A stretch of 64,000 nucleotides of DNA, taken from positions 1-64,000 of the forward strand of contig CAKUVH010000005.1 in the NCBI GenBank assembly GCA_934695425.1, read 5' to 3'. Positions 16,301-25,349 of this stretch are shown one piece after another (within the stretch, counting starts at the first letter, position 1; every line of letters starts with the position of its first letter). The stretch comes from an uncultured Eubacteriales bacterium (GTDB lineage Bacteria; Bacillota; Clostridia; Oscillospirales; Acutalibacteraceae). A model generated the notes under the pieces. It saw only the letters and a list, made by a program, of their open reading frames with translations. It was not told where the DNA came from and made no database searches. Made by a program: the position numbers and the translations under genes.

Positions 16301-18915
16301 AATTGAAAAAATTCGAGTTTTTTCCTTTACTTCAAGGACTTGTCAATGTCACCGAAGAAAGAAAGCAGTCACTTAAAGAAATAGCATATAGTTTACGCAA
16401 CGCCTATAACAATGGGTGTGCAGCATTTGATTGGATCAAGCAGCAGTTTTCTGAAAGATCTGATTTACCATCTTTAACCATATCTGCCCTCGTAGATAAA
16501 ATGAATGGTTGTTTGAATAATCTTGTTAACCTTGACAAATGGATTGATTATCAGGAGGCAAAGGATAAATGCACTGAGATCGGACTTGAAGATTTCATCT
16601 CAAAATTTGAAAGCGTGTACCTTGGAAAAAACATTGAAAAAATGTTCCTAAAAGGGTTCTACCGTAGGTGGCTTGGAGTAGTTTGTGACAAGTCTGCTTC
16701 AGTACGTCGTTTCAGAAGAAATACACAAGATGAAAAGATTAAGAGGTTTATTGAACTGGACGACTTACAATTGCTGATTGCTCAAATGAGAATTCGAGAA
16801 AAACTCATTGATAATTTGCCATCCTCACATCGCATGCTCAAAGCCACGGATGAAATAGCAGTATTAAATAAGGAACTAAGTAAAAAAAGTAGGATCATGC
16901 CCTTGCGAAAGCTCTTTAGAATGATACCTAATTTGCTAATGAAGCTGAAGCCCTGTTTGATGATGTCACCACTTTCAGTTTCATACTTTTTGGAAACTGA
17001 AGCATATCATTTTGATTTGGTGATTTTCGATGAAGCCTCGCAGATTTTTCCCGAGGATGCTATGGGAGCAATTTTTAGAGGTTCACAAGTTATCATTGCC
17101 GGCGATAGCAAGCAGTTGCCTCCTACAAATTTCTTTTCAGCCACTACAAATAATTTTGACGGTGATTACGATATAAGTGATGAAGAAGATTACAGGGAAG
17201 TAGTATCTGATTCTATTTTAGAAGAGGCTACATCTGTATTGCCTAACAGAACACTGCTGTGGCATTACCGCAGCAAGCATGAAGATCTAATTGCTTTTTC
17301 AAATAGAGAAATATACAAGAACGAGCTTATTACCTTTCCAAACAGTATTACGAAAGTTCCTGATATGGGTGTTGAGTACATATATGTGGAAAACGGCTGC
17401 TATGAGGGTGGCGGTAAAAACTGCAATATCAGAGAAGCGCAAAAATGTATAATATTAGTCCTTGAACATATTCAAAAGCACCCCGATCGTTCTCTTGGAA
17501 TTATTGCTTTTAGCGAAAAGCAGCAAACTGCTATCGAAAACGCAATTATTGATTTCAGAGAGAGAATGCCACAATACGAATGGTTTTTTGATGAATCTAA
17601 AGATGAACCTTTCTTCGTCAAAAATCTTGAAAATGTTCAGGGAGATGAGCGGGACACTATAATCTTCAGCATTTGCTATGCAAAAGATAAAAATGGAAAA
17701 ATGTATATGCGATTTGGACCACTTGGACGTGTGGGCGGTGAACGGCGCTTAAATGTTGCCATTACCAGAGCCAAATGCAATGTGAAGTTGGTTGGATCTA
17801 TTCTTCCATCAGACGTTGATCTTAGCAGAACAAACTCCGAGGGTGTTCGCATGCTCCGCTCCTACATTGAATTTGCAACTAAAGGATCAAGCATATTAAA
17901 ATCGGCAGAAAGAGAAGAAACATTTGAAACCGTTGACAAGTTCTGTAACATTGTTGCCGAATTTTTAGAGAACAAGGGATATAAAGTTCAAAAACAAGTA
18001 GGATGTTCAGATTATAAAATCGATATAGCAATTGAAAATCCGAATGTTGACGGCGAATTCATTGCAGGTATAGAATGTGACGGTATATCGTATGTTCATG
18101 CGAAAACTGCTCGTGATAGAGACCATTTACGAAGAGTGGTACTTGAAAATATGGGCTGGAATCTGTATCGTGTGTGGTCTACGGAATGGAGTCGCAATCC
18201 GAAAGCAGAAGGTGAAGCTTTAATTAGTTTCATCGAATCTATTATCGATAAAAACGGAACTGCTACTCGTACATTTAAGCAAAGTAATGAAAATGATATG
18301 GATATTTCTGTTGACACAATCGCAACCGAAACTGCTAAGCCTATCGAAAAAACATTCACTCGAAATCCATATGACTTTGCTTATTACAAAGAAGCTTATT
18401 GGCGGGATACGGATCATTCTGGCTCACATGATAATTTGACTCGAATCAGTGAGAATATTCTTTATATCGTCAGTGTGGAGCAGCCTATACATATGGAATT
18501 GTTGTATAAGCGCTTAGGGCCCTCTTTTACGACTGGCAAAACAACGGAGGGGGTTAGACAGACAATTGATGCAGCTATTTCTAAAAAATTGAACGGTCGA
18601 GTTGTTATCGATAAGGACAATTTCATTAGGGTGCTTCCATTGTCCCCAATTATTGTACGCATTCCGGGAGAGTATGATACACCACGTCCAATGGAATTTA
18701 TAAGTACCGAGGAAGTGGCGTCAGCAATGATTAAGATTATCAGCAGCTCTTTCGGTATTACGGAAGAAGATTTGGCATCCGAATGTGCACGTGTATTTGG
18801 ATTTGAGCGTAAGGGACCAAAAATCAAGATGAAAACTGATGCAGCTATCAAGTGGTTGGTGGATAACAAACGCATCCGTATTATTGATGGAAAAGCACAG
18901 TTGATAGGAGATTGA
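13384..18915 (+). CDS. DUF4011 / SF1 helicase with Vsr-like nuclease and DUF3320 domains
   Basis: 1843 residues from the ATG at 13384, which follows AAAAGGAGG; an in-frame ATG at 13348 lacks a binding site. Residues ~1-290 match DUF4011 (EYWEHQLLDLGKRNKMINYRE). Walker A GPPGTGKS is at 308-315 and Walker B FDEAS at ~1215-1219, followed by GDSKQLPPT; SF1 motif VAITRAK lies near 1455. About 800 residues, largely helical or coiled coil, separate motifs I and II. Residues ~1558-1602 resemble a Vsr/DUF559-type nuclease (GIECDG, RDRDHLRR, W-LYRVWSTEW). DUF3320 follows (~1665-1750) and a winged-helix-like tail ends the protein. DUF4011-helicase-Vsr proteins have been linked to phage defence. The gene is intact and heads a same-strand cluster; the kinase gene starts 2 bases after its stop. 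Confidence 0.85.
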   Translation: MEILDKKIEYWEHQLLDLGKRNKMINYRETKRTTIKLIEPSFDELFNKLVLDEATLTFQRSVDRETDIRVFSILSLLENLSSPLPVTIGDIKTEGSILERQKTLKNLRAKSRLAQEEQGTNILYLFFGFIEWKDGKGASAQWIKSPLVLVPVVLSLEALNSPYTLKKHEDDIVVNPTLEYYLNTEYGIELPQFEPDKDTLDNYLKSLEKIADQRGWRILRKVSLGLLSFLKISMYNDLRRNEERIKENPIIRAMAGDIAEANKIPERLRDFDLDSINPQDCYQVMSADSSQQDAILYSKNNISFVMQGPPGTGKSQTITNIIAEALAEGKKVLFVSEKMAALQVVYRRLQDAHLGDFCLPLHSYKANKKEILEQIGANLKLRQSRVKDEAISNLEELLSIRQELNKYAEELHALNSELNISCYEVYSKLEEVNDVPAMAFTLGDPLGISQTKLQTFLNALKEYELSLERLHYHINNNPWDDLAIRVTGYEYNEQMRVKLETFNNSLKECVEILSAISEVPVLSEQVPYISMLEIVDIIEKICDLPQIPQVWLGTFNFEQGIKSATDAKNTYAKLFELREAISKVFVDTIYHYNYNKWKDNLLAQANGFVDLSLIRKNDSEFVKDAVTLRAHLTALKKALIDTRNTYKVINDKLGTDFSANAYNLQMVASLFELIRTNVILNKIWFSSDIGKIRNLITEAQTITNDIKNVKEKILSIWEPEILSLDYAPILLRYKTKYTNFFKIFKRQYKQDKKKILALSKTVLRKLPDDSVVDLLTTLKYYHDKLNWLEQNASELERLLGSYYKGLYSDWDYITNAVDICSQMRNLPISEISPRLLDIVSVEHTEEAAKLDILISELTTALMTVKNEVAFLEDEIDIDLANFDVEETINTIEIYLCRLNEVSAQAEMIKPYLVNTDETMDVIYKAIEQLNSYSETENIVNVLAQTYKRDFETLFDDEHTDWDNIVILLTKVDELKKFEFFPLLQGLVNVTEERKQSLKEIAYSLRNAYNNGCAAFDWIKQQFSERSDLPSLTISALVDKMNGCLNNLVNLDKWIDYQEAKDKCTEIGLEDFISKFESVYLGKNIEKMFLKGFYRRWLGVVCDKSASVRRFRRNTQDEKIKRFIELDDLQLLIAQMRIREKLIDNLPSSHRMLKATDEIAVLNKELSKKSRIMPLRKLFRMIPNLLMKLKPCLMMSPLSVSYFLETEAYHFDLVIFDEASQIFPEDAMGAIFRGSQVIIAGDSKQLPPTNFFSATTNNFDGDYDISDEEDYREVVSDSILEEATSVLPNRTLLWHYRSKHEDLIAFSNREIYKNELITFPNSITKVPDMGVEYIYVENGCYEGGGKNCNIREAQKCIILVLEHIQKHPDRSLGIIAFSEKQQTAIENAIIDFRERMPQYEWFFDESKDEPFFVKNLENVQGDERDTIIFSICYAKDKNGKMYMRFGPLGRVGGERRLNVAITRAKCNVKLVGSILPSDVDLSRTNSEGVRMLRSYIEFATKGSSILKSAEREETFETVDKFCNIVAEFLENKGYKVQKQVGCSDYKIDIAIENPNVDGEFIAGIECDGISYVHAKTARDRDHLRRVVLENMGWNLYRVWSTEWSRNPKAEGEALISFIESIIDKNGTATRTFKQSNENDMDISVDTIATETAKPIEKTFTRNPYDFAYYKEAYWRDTDHSGSHDNLTRISENILYIVSVEQPIHMELLYKRLGPSFTTGKTTEGVRQTIDAAISKKLNGRVVIDKDNFIRVLPLSPIIVRIPGEYDTPRPMEFISTEEVASAMIKIISSSFGITEEDLASECARVFGFERKGPKIKMKTDAAIKWLVDNKRIRIIDGKAQLIGD

Positions 18916-18917
18916 CT

Positions 18918-20597
18918 ATGAGCAACAGAACAGAAATTAACCCTAATATCAATGCAACTGTAATCAATTCAGAGATTGGTAAGGCAACTGCAATCAATCC
19001 AAATCTTGCTGTACCCTCAACCAAATTAGTAGCAGGAACGTTGCTTGCAGATAAATACGAAATCGTTGAACCTTTAAGCGTTTCTACGGGCGAAGCAGAT
19101 CTTTATGTGTGTAAACACGATGGCAAGGAATACGTAGCAAAAGTATATCGTCGTCAAAGAGCAGTAAAGCCTGAAGTAATTGCTGTCTTAAGATCAATCC
19201 GTTCTCCATATGTAGCTTCTCTTTTTGATACAGGCGTTTATAATGATTTATCTTTTGAAATTCTCCCTTATTATAAAAATGGTAGTTTGCAAGGCAGACG
19301 GTTCAGTATGGAAGAATTGAAAACAACCATTATTCCTTGTATAAATGAAGCTCTAAAAGTTCTACATCAGAATGACATCATTCACAAAGACTTGAAGCCT
19401 TCTAACATTATGCTGTTAGACGATAATAAAAGTGTTGCCATTATTGATTTTGGTATCAGTTCTGTTGTTGAACAAGGAAATACAGTATTAGTCACAAAAA
19501 CAGGTATGACGCCTGAATACTCTGCCCCTGAAACATTCAGAAATTTGTTTTTGGAAGAATCAGATTATTATTCTTTTGGCATTACTCTTTATGAACTCTA
19601 TTGTGGATATACTCCTTATAAAAATATGAATGCAGAGGAGATTGCGCAGTTTACTGCTGTACAACGCATACCGTTCCCAAAAGATATGCCACAGGAACTT
19701 CAAGACTTGATTTCCGCCGTTACATATTTTGATATTACAAACCGTAACAAGAAGAATAATCCTAATAGAAGATGGACTTATGCAGAAGTTGACAATTGGT
19801 GTAAAGGGAAAAAGCAAGTTATTCCCGGTGAAGGTACTGGTCCCGGCGTAGAAAAAGCTATTCCTTCATACACATTTCTGGGTCAGGCATATAAAGATAT
19901 CCCATCATTGATTACTGCACTTGCAAGTAATTGGAATGATGGTAAGAAGCAGCTTTATCGTGGCTTGCTATCGGCTTTCTTCAAAAACTTCAATCCTGAA
20001 ATTGCAGGCTATTGTATGGGTGCTGAAGATGAGGCAACTTGTACTGTGGGAAAAGATGATATTATCTTTTGGGATCTACTTTACAAGATTTATCCTGAGC
20101 TTAATGGCTTTTATTGGATGGGACAAACCTATGAGTCACTTCCCGCATTAGGTAGAGACATGCTTGAAAAATTGTGGAGAAACGATAAGTCTAATTGTTC
20201 ATATTGGGATAGCATTTTGGAAAATAAACTTCTCACCAATTATCTTTCTAAGGTTAAATCTAAAAATGATAAATTGGTTGCGGCTTCTTCAGCACTTGAA
20301 ACTTCGCATAATGTCGGTAACAGAAGTAAGCGTGATACTATGATGAATTACTATACTATGGCCTATCTGCTTTCTGGGCAAAAGTTTTTGTCGGTCGGTG
20401 AAAAACGTTTAAAAAATGTTTCTGAATTGACTGTATATATGAAAGAATTGCTTGACTCTTCCTATGAGGAGTTTGAAGATTTCTGCCATTCTTTAATTGA
20501 TTATGATGACACTTTGGATGTTCAACTAGAAGCTTGGTTGATTGCACTTGGAAAAAGAAACGAAATTGCTAAGTGGAAACAATCACTAAATGAATAA
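18918..20597 (+). CDS. Hanks-type Ser/Thr protein kinase
   Basis: 559 residues from the ATG at 18918 (ATAGGAG, 7-base spacing). The kinase fold spans residues ~50-300: VAK lysine at 75, HKDLKPSN with catalytic Asp158, DFG with Asp177, then APE in the P+1 region. All residues needed for phosphotransfer are present. Residues ~310-559 form a helical C-terminal region with repeated YP-L-GFYWMGQTYESL-type segments, possibly a partner-binding or regulatory part. There is no membrane segment or PASTA domain, so it should be cytoplasmic. A PP2C phosphatase and an FHA phosphopeptide-binding protein lie in the same cluster, giving writer, eraser and reader of phosphothreonine together. Confidence 0.9.
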   Translation: MSNRTEINPNINATVINSEIGKATAINPNLAVPSTKLVAGTLLADKYEIVEPLSVSTGEADLYVCKHDGKEYVAKVYRRQRAVKPEVIAVLRSIRSPYVASLFDTGVYNDLSFEILPYYKNGSLQGRRFSMEELKTTIIPCINEALKVLHQNDIIHKDLKPSNIMLLDDNKSVAIIDFGISSVVEQGNTVLVTKTGMTPEYSAPETFRNLFLEESDYYSFGITLYELYCGYTPYKNMNAEEIAQFTAVQRIPFPKDMPQELQDLISAVTYFDITNRNKKNNPNRRWTYAEVDNWCKGKKQVIPGEGTGPGVEKAIPSYTFLGQAYKDIPSLITALASNWNDGKKQLYRGLLSAFFKNFNPEIAGYCMGAEDEATCTVGKDDIIFWDLLYKIYPELNGFYWMGQTYESLPALGRDMLEKLWRNDKSNCSYWDSILENKLLTNYLSKVKSKNDKLVAASSALETSHNVGNRSKRDTMMNYYTMAYLLSGQKFLSVGEKRLKNVSELTVYMKELLDSSYEEFEDFCHSLIDYDDTLDVQLEAWLIALGKRNEIAKWKQSLNE

Positions 20598-20607
20598 ATA
20601 GTATGAG

Positions 20608-20898
20608 GTGAATAATATTACGAGAGAAATACTTGGTATAATTATGATTGGATTCATTGTTGTCGGATGACCAATAGTATTTCTAGTATTGACCCATACT
20701 ATGCCGTGGTATTTAATTGTTATGTATTTTATTTGGGTTGCAGGATGCCTTGCAACTATTGATGAGGAAATTGCTCAAAAATTTGAACAGATAAGCAAGT
20801 TGTGGCGTAACACCAGAACAAAGGTCAAAGTAAACCGGTTTATCGAATTACTTGTCATTTGCGATGAAGATGTATCACACTTTATGAATAATAACTAG
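20608..20898 (+). pseudogene. Small membrane protein interrupted by an in-frame TGA
   Basis: A GTG at 20608 opens a frame with two hydrophobic helices (ILGIIMIGFIVVG, then PIVFLVLTHTMPWYLIVMYFIW) and an acidic-basic tail of about 45 residues. The helices are split by one TGA at 20668-20670, at a spot where Trp would fit. A shortened product could start within the second helix, at the ATG at 20701. The rest of the frame is clean up to TAG at 20898, so the nonsense change appears recent. Its position between the kinase and coiled-coil genes suggests a former accessory membrane subunit. It could also be expressed as a truncated 66-codon protein. Confidence 0.55.
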
Positions 20899-20992
20899 AT
20901 TAATAATAGAAAAAATACCGAATTGGCCATAAAAAATTAAATGAAGAAGTAGAATTCTTGTATAGTCAAAAGAAAAAAGGAGGGTAATATAA

Positions 20993-22285
20993 ATGTCCGG
21001 ACCTAAGACATCAAGATATATATTAACACCAGAACAGAAAAGAGTATTAGCTGAGCAAAGAGCAATTGAACGCAGAAAATATGTTGTTTCAGAAAATATA
21101 AGAAGAAATAATAAAAGACTAATACAGATTGGTAGTATGTTTTCTGCTATGAAACAGGTGTCCAATGAGCTGTTGAATCGTTGCGGAACTGATGGTGGAT
21201 TTGCAGCTAAGTTATTGGAATTGGAAAATGTAATTGTTCCGGTTACGCCAATCATTGCAAGAACAGATAACAATGACGTGAATTCTCTTGAAAACACAGC
21301 GAAAGAAGTCTCGGCAAGTCTTGCAAAAGCAGAAAGAATTGCTTCTGAACTGTCTGTAATTTCCGCAAAAAACGAGATAGCATTACGCTCTTCTTTAAGT
21401 GCCGACATTGATAAAGGATTCAATACATCTTTTGCTGATATGCAGACTGTTTCACAGACAACAATAAGCAAAAGTAAGTCCAAGATCAAAAATCAGTTAA
21501 TCGAAATGAAGAATAATCAAAATCTCCCGAAAAAATTAGTTGATGAATTAGATGCAACACTTTCAAAAATTGAGCCTCTTGATAATGAAGTTTTTTTGAA
21601 AAACTTTTCCTCTGTTACTGTTTCCCCTTTGCTTAAGCGATGTAGACAGTATTTGAGTGAATATGAAACTTGCCACGAAGAATTTGAAAAACTCTATACA
21701 GAATACATTGCCCTTTGTGATTTGTATTTCTATGTGGCCCAAGAGTATCCGTGCTGTAACACTTCAATCGAGGTTCTAAAAGCTGAGATCAAACGAATAA
21801 AGGATACTGTTGATGCTGATGATGAGCAGGCATATATTAGCGATTGCTTAGATGAGGTAATGGAAGAAATGGGATATATTGTAATAGGTAGTCGTGAAGT
21901 TACCAAGAAAAATGGAAAACATTTCCGTAATGAACTTTACACCTATGGAGAAGGCACCGCCGTAAATGTAACCTATTCCTCCGATGGAAAAATCGCAATG
22001 GAGCTTGGAGGTATTGATTCAACGGATAGGCTTCCTGATGAGCTCGAAACTTCTACTTTGTGTGAATCTATGGAACAGTTTTGCGGTAACTTCAAAGAAA
22101 TCGAAAAACGTTTGCTCGAAAAAGGTGTTGTCCTTGCAGAACGCATTTCCTTACTACCGCCAAGTGCGGAGTACGCACAGATAATCAATACTACGGACTA
22201 TAATATGACCGAAAAAGCTGAAACTTTGCATACAAAGAAACAGCGTCGAACTACGACAAAGCGAAAGGCTTTGAGAAAGGAGTAA
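20993..22285 (+). CDS. Coiled-coil protein of the kinase/FHA cluster, unknown
   Basis: 430 residues behind an excellent binding site (AAAGGAGGG). The start MSGPKTSRYILTPEQKRVLAEQR is basic and helical; residues ~20-190 are mostly coiled coil, and the following part is helical up to ~285. A compact mixed region (~290-390) contains MEEMGYIVIGSREV and LYTYGEGTAVNVTYSSDGKIAME. The Lys/Arg-rich tail includes KKQRRTTTKRKALRKE with several Thr residues, a plausible substrate for the neighbouring kinase. No family is recognised. Only 3 bases separate it from the FHA gene, so it belongs to the same transcript. Confidence 0.7.
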   Translation: MSGPKTSRYILTPEQKRVLAEQRAIERRKYVVSENIRRNNKRLIQIGSMFSAMKQVSNELLNRCGTDGGFAAKLLELENVIVPVTPIIARTDNNDVNSLENTAKEVSASLAKAERIASELSVISAKNEIALRSSLSADIDKGFNTSFADMQTVSQTTISKSKSKIKNQLIEMKNNQNLPKKLVDELDATLSKIEPLDNEVFLKNFSSVTVSPLLKRCRQYLSEYETCHEEFEKLYTEYIALCDLYFYVAQEYPCCNTSIEVLKAEIKRIKDTVDADDEQAYISDCLDEVMEEMGYIVIGSREVTKKNGKHFRNELYTYGEGTAVNVTYSSDGKIAMELGGIDSTDRLPDELETSTLCESMEQFCGNFKEIEKRLLEKGVVLAERISLLPPSAEYAQIINTTDYNMTEKAETLHTKKQRRTTTKRKALRKE

Positions 22286-22288
22286 TAT

Positions 22289-22912
22289 ATGGAAAAATAT
22301 AAAATCTGTCCTTCTTGCAAGTCCAAAAATTCTCCTGCTCTTTTTGAGTGTATAAACTGCGAAGCAGATCTTACCGGAGTGAAAATTACTGACAAAGAAA
22401 CCGAAAAGATAATTGCAGAAAATGCTGCAGCTCAAGCCGAAGCCACTCCAAAGAAGATGATTAGAATATGTGAGTGTGGTACAAAAAATGCTCCTAATGC
22501 TCGTAAGTGTAGCTCTTGTAATGAGGATATATCTGACATTACTCCTACACCCGATACCGATGAAGAAGAAACTGAGAATTCAACTTCTTTTGTATTAAGT
22601 AGCCTTGACGGTCAATTTGTATACAAGATTACTGCCAATGATGTGACGATCGGTAGAGAGAATACTATGAGCGAGTATCTTTCTGTAAAGAGTTATGTTA
22701 GTAGATCACATGCAAGGGTTACAAAAGTGAATGACGAGTTGTTTATTGAGAATTTGAGCAATACCAATTTTACCTATGTAAACAATAGTAAGATAACAGA
22801 AAAAACTAGACTACAGGACGGCGATGAAATTGGGCTTGGCGGAACAAACTTGAACGGTAAGTGTCAAGAACAAGCAGCTTATTTTTTAGTGAGGATCGGA
22901 CAATGTATATAG
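22289..22912 (+). CDS. Double zinc-ribbon plus FHA domain protein
   Basis: 207 residues. Two zinc ribbons occupy the N-terminus: CPSCKSKN with FECINCEADL (residues ~7-30), and CECGTKN with KCSSCNEDI (~60-82). An acidic linker is followed by an FHA domain (~105-205) with the family's GRE, SRSHA and N-x-x-(N/T) loop residues (ENLSNTNFTYVNN). FHA domains bind phosphothreonine, so this is the probable reader of the cluster kinase. Zinc ribbons suggest protein or nucleic-acid contact. Its last 10 bases overlap the radical SAM gene, implying translational coupling. Confidence 0.88.
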   Translation: MEKYKICPSCKSKNSPALFECINCEADLTGVKITDKETEKIIAENAAAQAEATPKKMIRICECGTKNAPNARKCSSCNEDISDITPTPDTDEEETENSTSFVLSSLDGQFVYKITANDVTIGRENTMSEYLSVKSYVSRSHARVTKVNDELFIENLSNTNFTYVNNSKITEKTRLQDGDEIGLGGTNLNGKCQEQAAYFLVRIGQCI

Positions 22913-23451
22913 CAAGAGTTTTATATCCTGTTGAAGTTCTTGGCCCTGGTAAAAGAATTGGGATTTGGTTCTGTGGTTGTCCTCGTAGATGTAAGGGATG
23001 CAGCAATCCTGAACTTTGGGAGTTTCAAGAAAAGTATAGGACTACTCCTGAAACAATATTTGAAATAATTAAATCCATTTCAAAAGAACATACAGTAGAT
23101 GGCTTTACAATAACCGGAGGGGATCCTTTTTATCAAGCAGGTGATCTTGTTGAATTGCTTGATTTGCTCAAGGAGATTTCCGAAGATATAATCGTATATA
23201 CAGGTTACAAACTAAAGGAGCTTGAACCTGACAAGTTAAGGTATATAAGCATATTGATTGACGGAGAATACATAGAAGAACTGAATGATAATTCGCTATT
23301 AAGGGGTTCTTCAAATCAACAAGTCCACATTTTGGACGATAGAAAAAAAGAAAAGTATAGCATCTATTTCAAAACTGAAACTAACAAAGTTCAAAACTTC
23401 TTTACTTCGGACGGTGTAGTTTCAGTAGGAATACATAGACCTGATTTCTGA
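22903..23451 (+). CDS. Radical SAM 4Fe-4S protein (NrdG-like activase)
   Basis: 182 residues from the ATG at 22903; this start lies inside the end of the FHA gene and is preceded by GTGAGGATCGG. The cluster motif CPRRCKGC (C-x3-C-x2-C) sits near residue 27, GGDPFYQ near 80 and a YTGY strand near 107, as in anaerobic ribonucleotide reductase activases and related radical SAM proteins. No class III reductase is present nearby, so a different partner is likely, perhaps a cluster protein that it modifies. Such an enzyme within a kinase/FHA/helicase cluster is unusual. Family assignment is solid; substrate unknown. Confidence 0.85.
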   Translation: MYIARVLYPVEVLGPGKRIGIWFCGCPRRCKGCSNPELWEFQEKYRTTPETIFEIIKSISKEHTVDGFTITGGDPFYQAGDLVELLDLLKEISEDIIVYTGYKLKELEPDKLRYISILIDGEYIEELNDNSLLRGSSNQQVHILDDRKKEKYSIYFKTETNKVQNFFTSDGVVSVGIHRPDF

Positions 23452-23465
23452 AAGGAGAAAAGATC

Positions 23466-25346
23466 ATGGCTGGTTACATATCAAAATGGCATAAAGAACT
23501 TGGCATTTTCTCGAAGATCAAGCCGTTGATTGTTTTAGAAGGAAATGTTTTAGATTCGTATCAATATCCCGAAGAAGGGAGCACGCCTAAAGGCAGTATT
23601 TTGAGATTGCCTGCATATCTGCATTACTATTTCAAGGATATGGGGTATCAAAACATAGTTTTCTATGATAGTTTAAGAGGTTTCTATAACACTTGCGAAG
23701 AAGGCTATCTCGAAAACTTTGCAAAACTCGCAGAGATATCTGCAAGCCACGGCTTTATTAAGGCAGACTTTAAAGGTGGAAGTAAAAAAGAGGGAGCTTC
23801 AAATATAGTTAGTAAAACGCTTTCTCAAGATAAGGAAGCGACTGTCATTGTTATGAATTTTGCTTCTCGTTATATTACCTCACCTGACAATATGGAACAG
23901 AGTGAAGTTGATAGCTTTACTGTGCTTTTGCAGGCTTCGCTTGAGGCAAAAGATGTTAAAACTGAGAGTAATGGCATTTTGAAAAACCTGCTTGTCTTGA
24001 TTGCCAATAAATCAAATGACATTCCTGCGTGGTTTTATTTGCAAAATCCTAATGTTAAAATGATTACCCTTTCTGTACCTTCTAAAGAGGAGCGAGAAGA
24101 GTTGTTGAAAAGCCCTAGCTTTCCAAGTTTCTTTGCAAGAGAGATTTATATGGAGGATAGCGCCTACTATAATGATCATCCTAACGAGCTCGAAAAGATT
24201 CAAAATAAATTTGTAGCACTTACAGAAGGTTTTAGTTTTACAGAAATCAACGGTCTACGTAGACTTTGTAAAAATGAAAAAATCCGTATGAAAAATTTGT
24301 GTGATGTAATCGACCTTTATAAGTACGGTATCAGGGAAAATCCTTGGAAGAGCCTTGACCTTGAAGAAATTAGAAAAGCAAAATCAAATTTTGAAAACCG
24401 AGTCAAAGGTCAGAATTATGCTATCACCAAAACACTCGATGTTATTAAACGTGCTATTACCGGAATGTCAGGACTACAAGGCTCTTCTCATACAAGACCC
24501 AAAGGGGTTCTGTTCTTTGCCGGACCTACAGGTACCGGTAAAACGGAAACTGCAAAAACACTTGCAGAAATATTATTTGGTGATGAAAATTGCTGCAAAC
24601 GTTTTGATATGAGCGAATACGGTCAAAGTCATAGTGACCAAAAGTTGCTCGGAGCGCCTCCTGGATATGTCGGCTACGAAGCTGGAGGTCAATTAACAAA
24701 CGCGGTTAAGAACAATCCTTTTTCCATTCTCTTGTTCGATGAAATCGAGAAAGCTCATCCTTCAATTTTGGACAAGTTCTTGCAAATCCTTGAAGACGGC
24801 AGAATGACAGATGGACAAGGAAATACCGTCTATTTTTCTGAAACAATTATCATATTTACAAGTAATCTTGGCATCTTCACTATGAATGAAAACGGTCAAC
24901 ATGAAGCAAATGTTACAAGCGATATGCCTTATCAGGAAATGTCAGCGCGTGTAAGAGATGCCATCGAGGATTACTTCAAACTGCAACTTTGTCGCCCTGA
25001 AATTCTTAACAGAATTGGAGAAAACATAGTTGTCTTTGATTATATTCGACCTGATGTTGCAAAACTGATTCTGAATTCTCAGGTGAGTAAGATTATAAAG
25101 AATATGTCTGCTGAGAAGCATATCACATTAACTATTGCAAATAGTGCTATGGCAACTCTTACTGAGCAGGCGCTAAATAATCTTCAGAACGGCGGTCGTG
25201 GTATCGGGAATGTTGTTGAAAACCTTTTAATTAATCCATTGTCAAGATATTTGTTTGATAATGAGATTTTCGATAATGCGAGCGTGACAATTGACAATAT
25301 CAACACAACTGCAACACCGCCATCTTTAGAATGCACGAAGGGTTAA
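23466..25346 (+). CDS. ClpB/ClpA-like AAA+ ATPase
   Basis: 626 residues, AAAGGAG before the ATG. Residues ~1-290 lack Walker motifs and look like a degenerate AAA or cluster-specific adaptor domain. Residues ~300-610 are a ClpB D2-type module: FENRVKGQNYAI, Walker A GPTGTGKT at 353-360, Walker B LLFDE with Asp425 and Glu426, LLGAPPGYVGYEAGG pore loop, sensor region FTSN and RPEILNRIGENIVVF. It should form a hexameric unfoldase or remodeller. A normal ClpB has two active AAA modules and about 860 residues, so this is a single-active-module relative. It follows the radical SAM gene by 14 bases and precedes the phosphatase by 3. Confidence 0.88.
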   Translation: MAGYISKWHKELGIFSKIKPLIVLEGNVLDSYQYPEEGSTPKGSILRLPAYLHYYFKDMGYQNIVFYDSLRGFYNTCEEGYLENFAKLAEISASHGFIKADFKGGSKKEGASNIVSKTLSQDKEATVIVMNFASRYITSPDNMEQSEVDSFTVLLQASLEAKDVKTESNGILKNLLVLIANKSNDIPAWFYLQNPNVKMITLSVPSKEEREELLKSPSFPSFFAREIYMEDSAYYNDHPNELEKIQNKFVALTEGFSFTEINGLRRLCKNEKIRMKNLCDVIDLYKYGIRENPWKSLDLEEIRKAKSNFENRVKGQNYAITKTLDVIKRAITGMSGLQGSSHTRPKGVLFFAGPTGTGKTETAKTLAEILFGDENCCKRFDMSEYGQSHSDQKLLGAPPGYVGYEAGGQLTNAVKNNPFSILLFDEIEKAHPSILDKFLQILEDGRMTDGQGNTVYFSETIIIFTSNLGIFTMNENGQHEANVTSDMPYQEMSARVRDAIEDYFKLQLCRPEILNRIGENIVVFDYIRPDVAKLILNSQVSKIIKNMSAEKHITLTIANSAMATLTEQALNNLQNGGRGIGNVVENLLINPLSRYLFDNEIFDNASVTIDNINTTATPPSLECTKG

Positions 25347-25349
25347 GTT

